6,366 bases of DNA, taken from the NCBI GenBank assembly GCA_016784285.1, contig JADHUX010000028.1, positions 1 to 6,366 of the forward strand, written 5' to 3'. This document shows positions 5,079-6,366 of the stretch, in pieces. The translations under genes and the position numbers were made by a program. This DNA is from Parcubacteria group bacterium (GTDB lineage: Bacteria > Patescibacteriota > Minisyncoccia > Phycocordibacterales > UBA2163). Under the pieces are notes generated by a model. That model made no database searches and had not been told where the DNA came from. It saw nothing but the letters and a program-made list of their open reading frames with translations. Numbering within the stretch: the first letter of the stretch is position 1; the number at the start of each line of letters is the position of its first letter.

Positions 5079-5151
5079 AAATTCATAGCTCCTCGAGGTC
5101 AAACCTCCCTTGCTACGCAGATGAGGAATGACCTCCTTCCGCAATGAATTT
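5079..5151 (-). repeat. Structured intergenic element, copy 1
   Basis: The element is closed by AAATTCAT (5079-5086) pairing with ATGAATTT (5144-5151). Inside, GAGG and CCTC blocks alternate: CCTCGAGG (5091-5098), CCTC (5104-5107), GAGG (5123-5126) and CCTC (5132-5135). Competing stems are possible: GAGGTCA (5095-5101) with TGACCTC (5129-5135), or two short local hairpins, GAGGT-CAA-ACCTC and GAGG-AATGA-CCTC. It is richer in GC than the surrounding genes. A 26-base stretch (5081-5106, minus strand) matches 20 of 26 bases of the plus strand at 6339-6364, suggesting a dispersed repeat family. Confidence 0.5.
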
Positions 5152-5164
5152 TTAATACAAAATT

Positions 5165-5344
5165 ATGAAATTAATCAATTATATCAAGGATACAAAAGGA
5201 GAACTAAAGCACGTAAGCTGGCCTACAAGAAGGCAGGCTATAGTGTTTACAGCTCTTGTTATTATAATCTCGTTGTTTACAGCAGCGCTGTTAGGATTCT
5301 TTGACTTTAGCTTTTCGTATTTACTAGAAAACTTCGTTCTATAA
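5165..5344 (+). CDS. secE: Preprotein translocase subunit SecE
   Basis: A 59-residue protein runs from ATG 5165 to TAA 5342-5344, the usual size for single-helix bacterial SecE. The amphipathic N-terminal helix MKLINYIKDTKGELKHVSWP (1-20) contains the family signature E-L-K-x-V-x-W-P-T (13-21, ELKHVSWPT). The one membrane helix follows at about 26-46 (IVFTALVIIISLFTAALLGF). SecE clamps SecY in the inner-membrane SecYEG export channel and is essential. It is the first gene of secE-nusG-rplK, 9 bases ahead of nusG, the arrangement found across bacteria. No Shine-Dalgarno sequence precedes it; the start context is AT-rich. It is easily lost by gene finders because of its length, and a longer antisense reading frame covers it. 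Confidence 0.95.
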   Translation: MKLINYIKDTKGELKHVSWPTRRQAIVFTALVIIISLFTAALLGFFDFSFSYLLENFVL

Positions 5345-5353
5345 TAAATTATT

Positions 5354-5899
5354 ATGGCAAAACAAGACACAGCACAAAATAGAAATTGGTATGCTATCCA
5401 TACATATTCAGGTTATGAAAACGCAGTGAAGCGCAATCTAAGTCAGCGTATTGAGTCTTTAGGTATGGAAGACAAAATCTTTGAAGTTATCGTACCGACA
5501 GAAAAGCAAATAAAGATCAAGGGAGGAAAAAGAGTAGAAGAAGATGAAAAGATATACCCAGGATATATTTTAGTAGATATGATAGTAGACGACGACTCAT
5601 GGTATGTGGTTAGAAACACGCCACGAGTTACAGGATTTGTAGGTTCTGGTGTACACCCAGTACCTCTAGCAAAAAGTGAGCTAGACTCACTTCTAAAGAG
5701 GATGGAGTCTGATGACGTGAAGCATAAGATAGAGCTTGCAGTATCTGACGCAGTGACTATAATAGACGGACCGTTTAAAGAGATGGATGGTAAGGTAGCA
5801 GAGGTTGATAATGATAGAGGTAAGATCAAAGTACTTGTATCAATGTTCGGACGAGAGACACCAGTAGAATTAGACTTTTTACAAGTTAAAAAAATATAA
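5354..5899 (+). CDS. nusG: Transcription termination/antitermination factor NusG
   Basis: The product has 181 residues, a normal length. The NGN domain spans about 10-115, with NWYAIHTYSGYENAVKRNL (11-29), the FEVIVPTE strand (43-50) and YPGYILVDM...WYVVRNTPRVTGFVG (68-97), the RNA-polymerase-binding core. A linker (about 112-128) leads to the KOW domain, VSDAVTIIDGPFKEMDGKVA (130-149) through ETPVELDFLQVKKI, with the invariant Gly139-Pro140-Phe141. NusG binds the clamp of RNA polymerase and couples it through KOW to Rho or to ribosomal protein S10. It follows secE by 9 bases and precedes rplK by 7, in one operon. The start ATG lies in ATTATTATG without a Shine-Dalgarno sequence. Nothing is missing or unusual in its domains. 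Confidence 0.98.
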   Translation: MAKQDTAQNRNWYAIHTYSGYENAVKRNLSQRIESLGMEDKIFEVIVPTEKQIKIKGGKRVEEDEKIYPGYILVDMIVDDDSWYVVRNTPRVTGFVGSGVHPVPLAKSELDSLLKRMESDDVKHKIELAVSDAVTIIDGPFKEMDGKVAEVDNDRGKIKVLVSMFGRETPVELDFLQVKKI

Positions 5900-5906
5900 T
5901 TAAATT

Positions 5907-6329
5907 ATGGCAAAGAAAGCAGAAAAAAAATTAAAACTTCAAATAGAAGCAGGTAAAGCGAACCCTGCTCCTCCTGTAGGTCCTGCACTTGGGCAGGCTG
6001 GTATTAATATTGGAGAGTTTGTAACAAGGTTTAATGACGCTACGAAAGATATGATGGGCGACGTGATTCCAGTTGTGATCTCAGTATACGAGGACAGAAG
6101 TTTTGACTTTGTACTTAAGACTCCTCCAGCATCAAGACTTCTTCTTAAAGCGCTTGGTATAAAGAAAGGTTCAGGTAAAAACTTAACAAGTAAAGTTGGT
6201 AAAGCCACAAAAGAGCAGCTAGTAGACATAGCTACAAAGAAGCTTCCAGACCTAAACACTAATGACCCAGAACAAGGAGCGAAGATTATAGCGGGCACAG
6301 CGCGGAGCATGGGGATCGAAACAGAGTAG
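5907..6329 (+). CDS. rplK: 50S ribosomal protein L11 (uL11)
   Basis: The product has 140 residues, full length, ending in TAG at 6327-6329. The N-terminal domain carries [20 protein letters not shown] (9-28) and [10 protein letters not shown] (29-38), the thiostrepton-region Pro-rich signature. The hinge KTPPAS (71-76) leads to the rRNA-binding domain (about 77-140), with [18 protein letters not shown] and the closing GTARSMGI (130-137). uL11 binds the GTPase-associated region of 23S rRNA and helps recruit elongation and release factors. It follows nusG by 7 bases in the conserved secE-nusG-rplK order; rplA usually comes next but is not seen before the window ends 37 bases later. There is no Shine-Dalgarno sequence; the start context is AAATTATG. 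Confidence 0.98.
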   Translation: MAKKAEKKLKLQIEAGKANPAPPVGPALGQAGINIGEFVTRFNDATKDMMGDVIPVVISVYEDRSFDFVLKTPPASRLLLKALGIKKGSGKNLTSKVGKATKEQLVDIATKKLPDLNTNDPEQGAKIIAGTARSMGIETE

Positions 6330-6338
6330 AGCGGGAAA

Positions 6339-6366
6339 AGGTCTGTCCTCGAGGAGGAATGGAACG
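6339..6366 (+). repeat. Structured intergenic element, second related copy (cut by window edge)
   Basis: Starting 10 bases after the rplK stop, this stretch contains the palindrome TCCTCGAGGA (6346-6355) followed by GGAATGG. It aligns without gaps at 20 of 26 positions to the reverse complement of 5081-5106, including an uninterrupted 10-base match CCTCGAGGAG. The two are in opposite orientation and flank the operon. Only the beginning is visible, so extent and fold are unknown. Confidence 0.4.

Noticed and set aside
5079..5151. CRISPR repeat, tRNA or riboswitch in the secE leader
   Set aside because: There is no regular repeat-spacer series, no cloverleaf or CCA-end geometry, and no riboswitch core that I recognise; it fits a dispersed structured element better.
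5179..5370. 63-codon minus-strand open frame over secE
   Set aside because: It is a shadow of secE and the nusG start; the plus-strand frame has the unmistakable SecE signature and operon position.
6359..6366. ATG 6359 after GAGGAGG as a start of rplA
   Set aside because: The purine-rich block leaves almost no spacing, and the same GAGGAG-nn-ATG pattern occurs in the non-coding copy at 5081-5106, so it more likely belongs to the repeat.
1..6366. Alternative genetic code (TGA as glycine, as in Gracilibacteria/Absconditabacteria)
   Set aside because: None of the genes contains an in-frame TGA and all conserved proteins reach normal length with the standard code.

Overview
This is a low-GC bacterial window that reads as Candidate Phyla Radiation / Patescibacteria (probably a Parcubacteria-type lineage). 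The reasons are very compact genes, mostly AT-rich start contexts without a Shine-Dalgarno sequence, a membrane protein with a C-terminal DUF2914-like domain, a small Phd/RelE-type toxin-antitoxin pair, and a minimal 59-residue SecE ahead of nusG and rplK. This placement is inferred from gene style and not from a marker phylogeny. All eleven genes end in TAA or TAG, and no ORF needs TGA read as a sense codon, so the standard bacterial code fits.

Layout. Positions 1-2349 carry a plus-strand run: the 3' part of a sodium:solute symporter, a seven-helix DUF2914-like membrane protein 10 bases behind it, and a four-helix membrane protein of unknown role. Positions 2401-2913 hold a two-gene Phd/YefM-RelE toxin-antitoxin module with its own promoter and a candidate operator palindrome. 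A perfect 12-bp bidirectional terminator (2920-2953) separates it from a convergent minus-strand ZIP metal transporter (2952-3731). The ZIP gene is divergent from a membrane-anchored SIMPL-domain protein (3808-4623), and the two predicted promoters overlap. A 73-residue protein of unknown function follows (4693-4914), with the best Shine-Dalgarno site in the window and a strong terminator.

Positions 4915-5164 are non-coding but crowded. They hold that terminator, an 18-bp perfect inverted repeat, a candidate promoter, a second terminator-like hairpin lying at the predicted transcription start, and a structured GC-richer element. A related sequence reappears in the opposite orientation at the right edge of the window, just after rplK.

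Positions 5165-6329 are the conserved secE-nusG-rplK operon: the protein-export channel subunit, the transcription elongation/antitermination factor and ribosomal protein uL11, with gaps of 9 and 7 bases. The secE gene is short and easily missed.

No complete novel multi-gene defence or metabolic system is visible. The parts least explained by known families are the leader region of the secE operon, its repeat element and the 73-residue protein.
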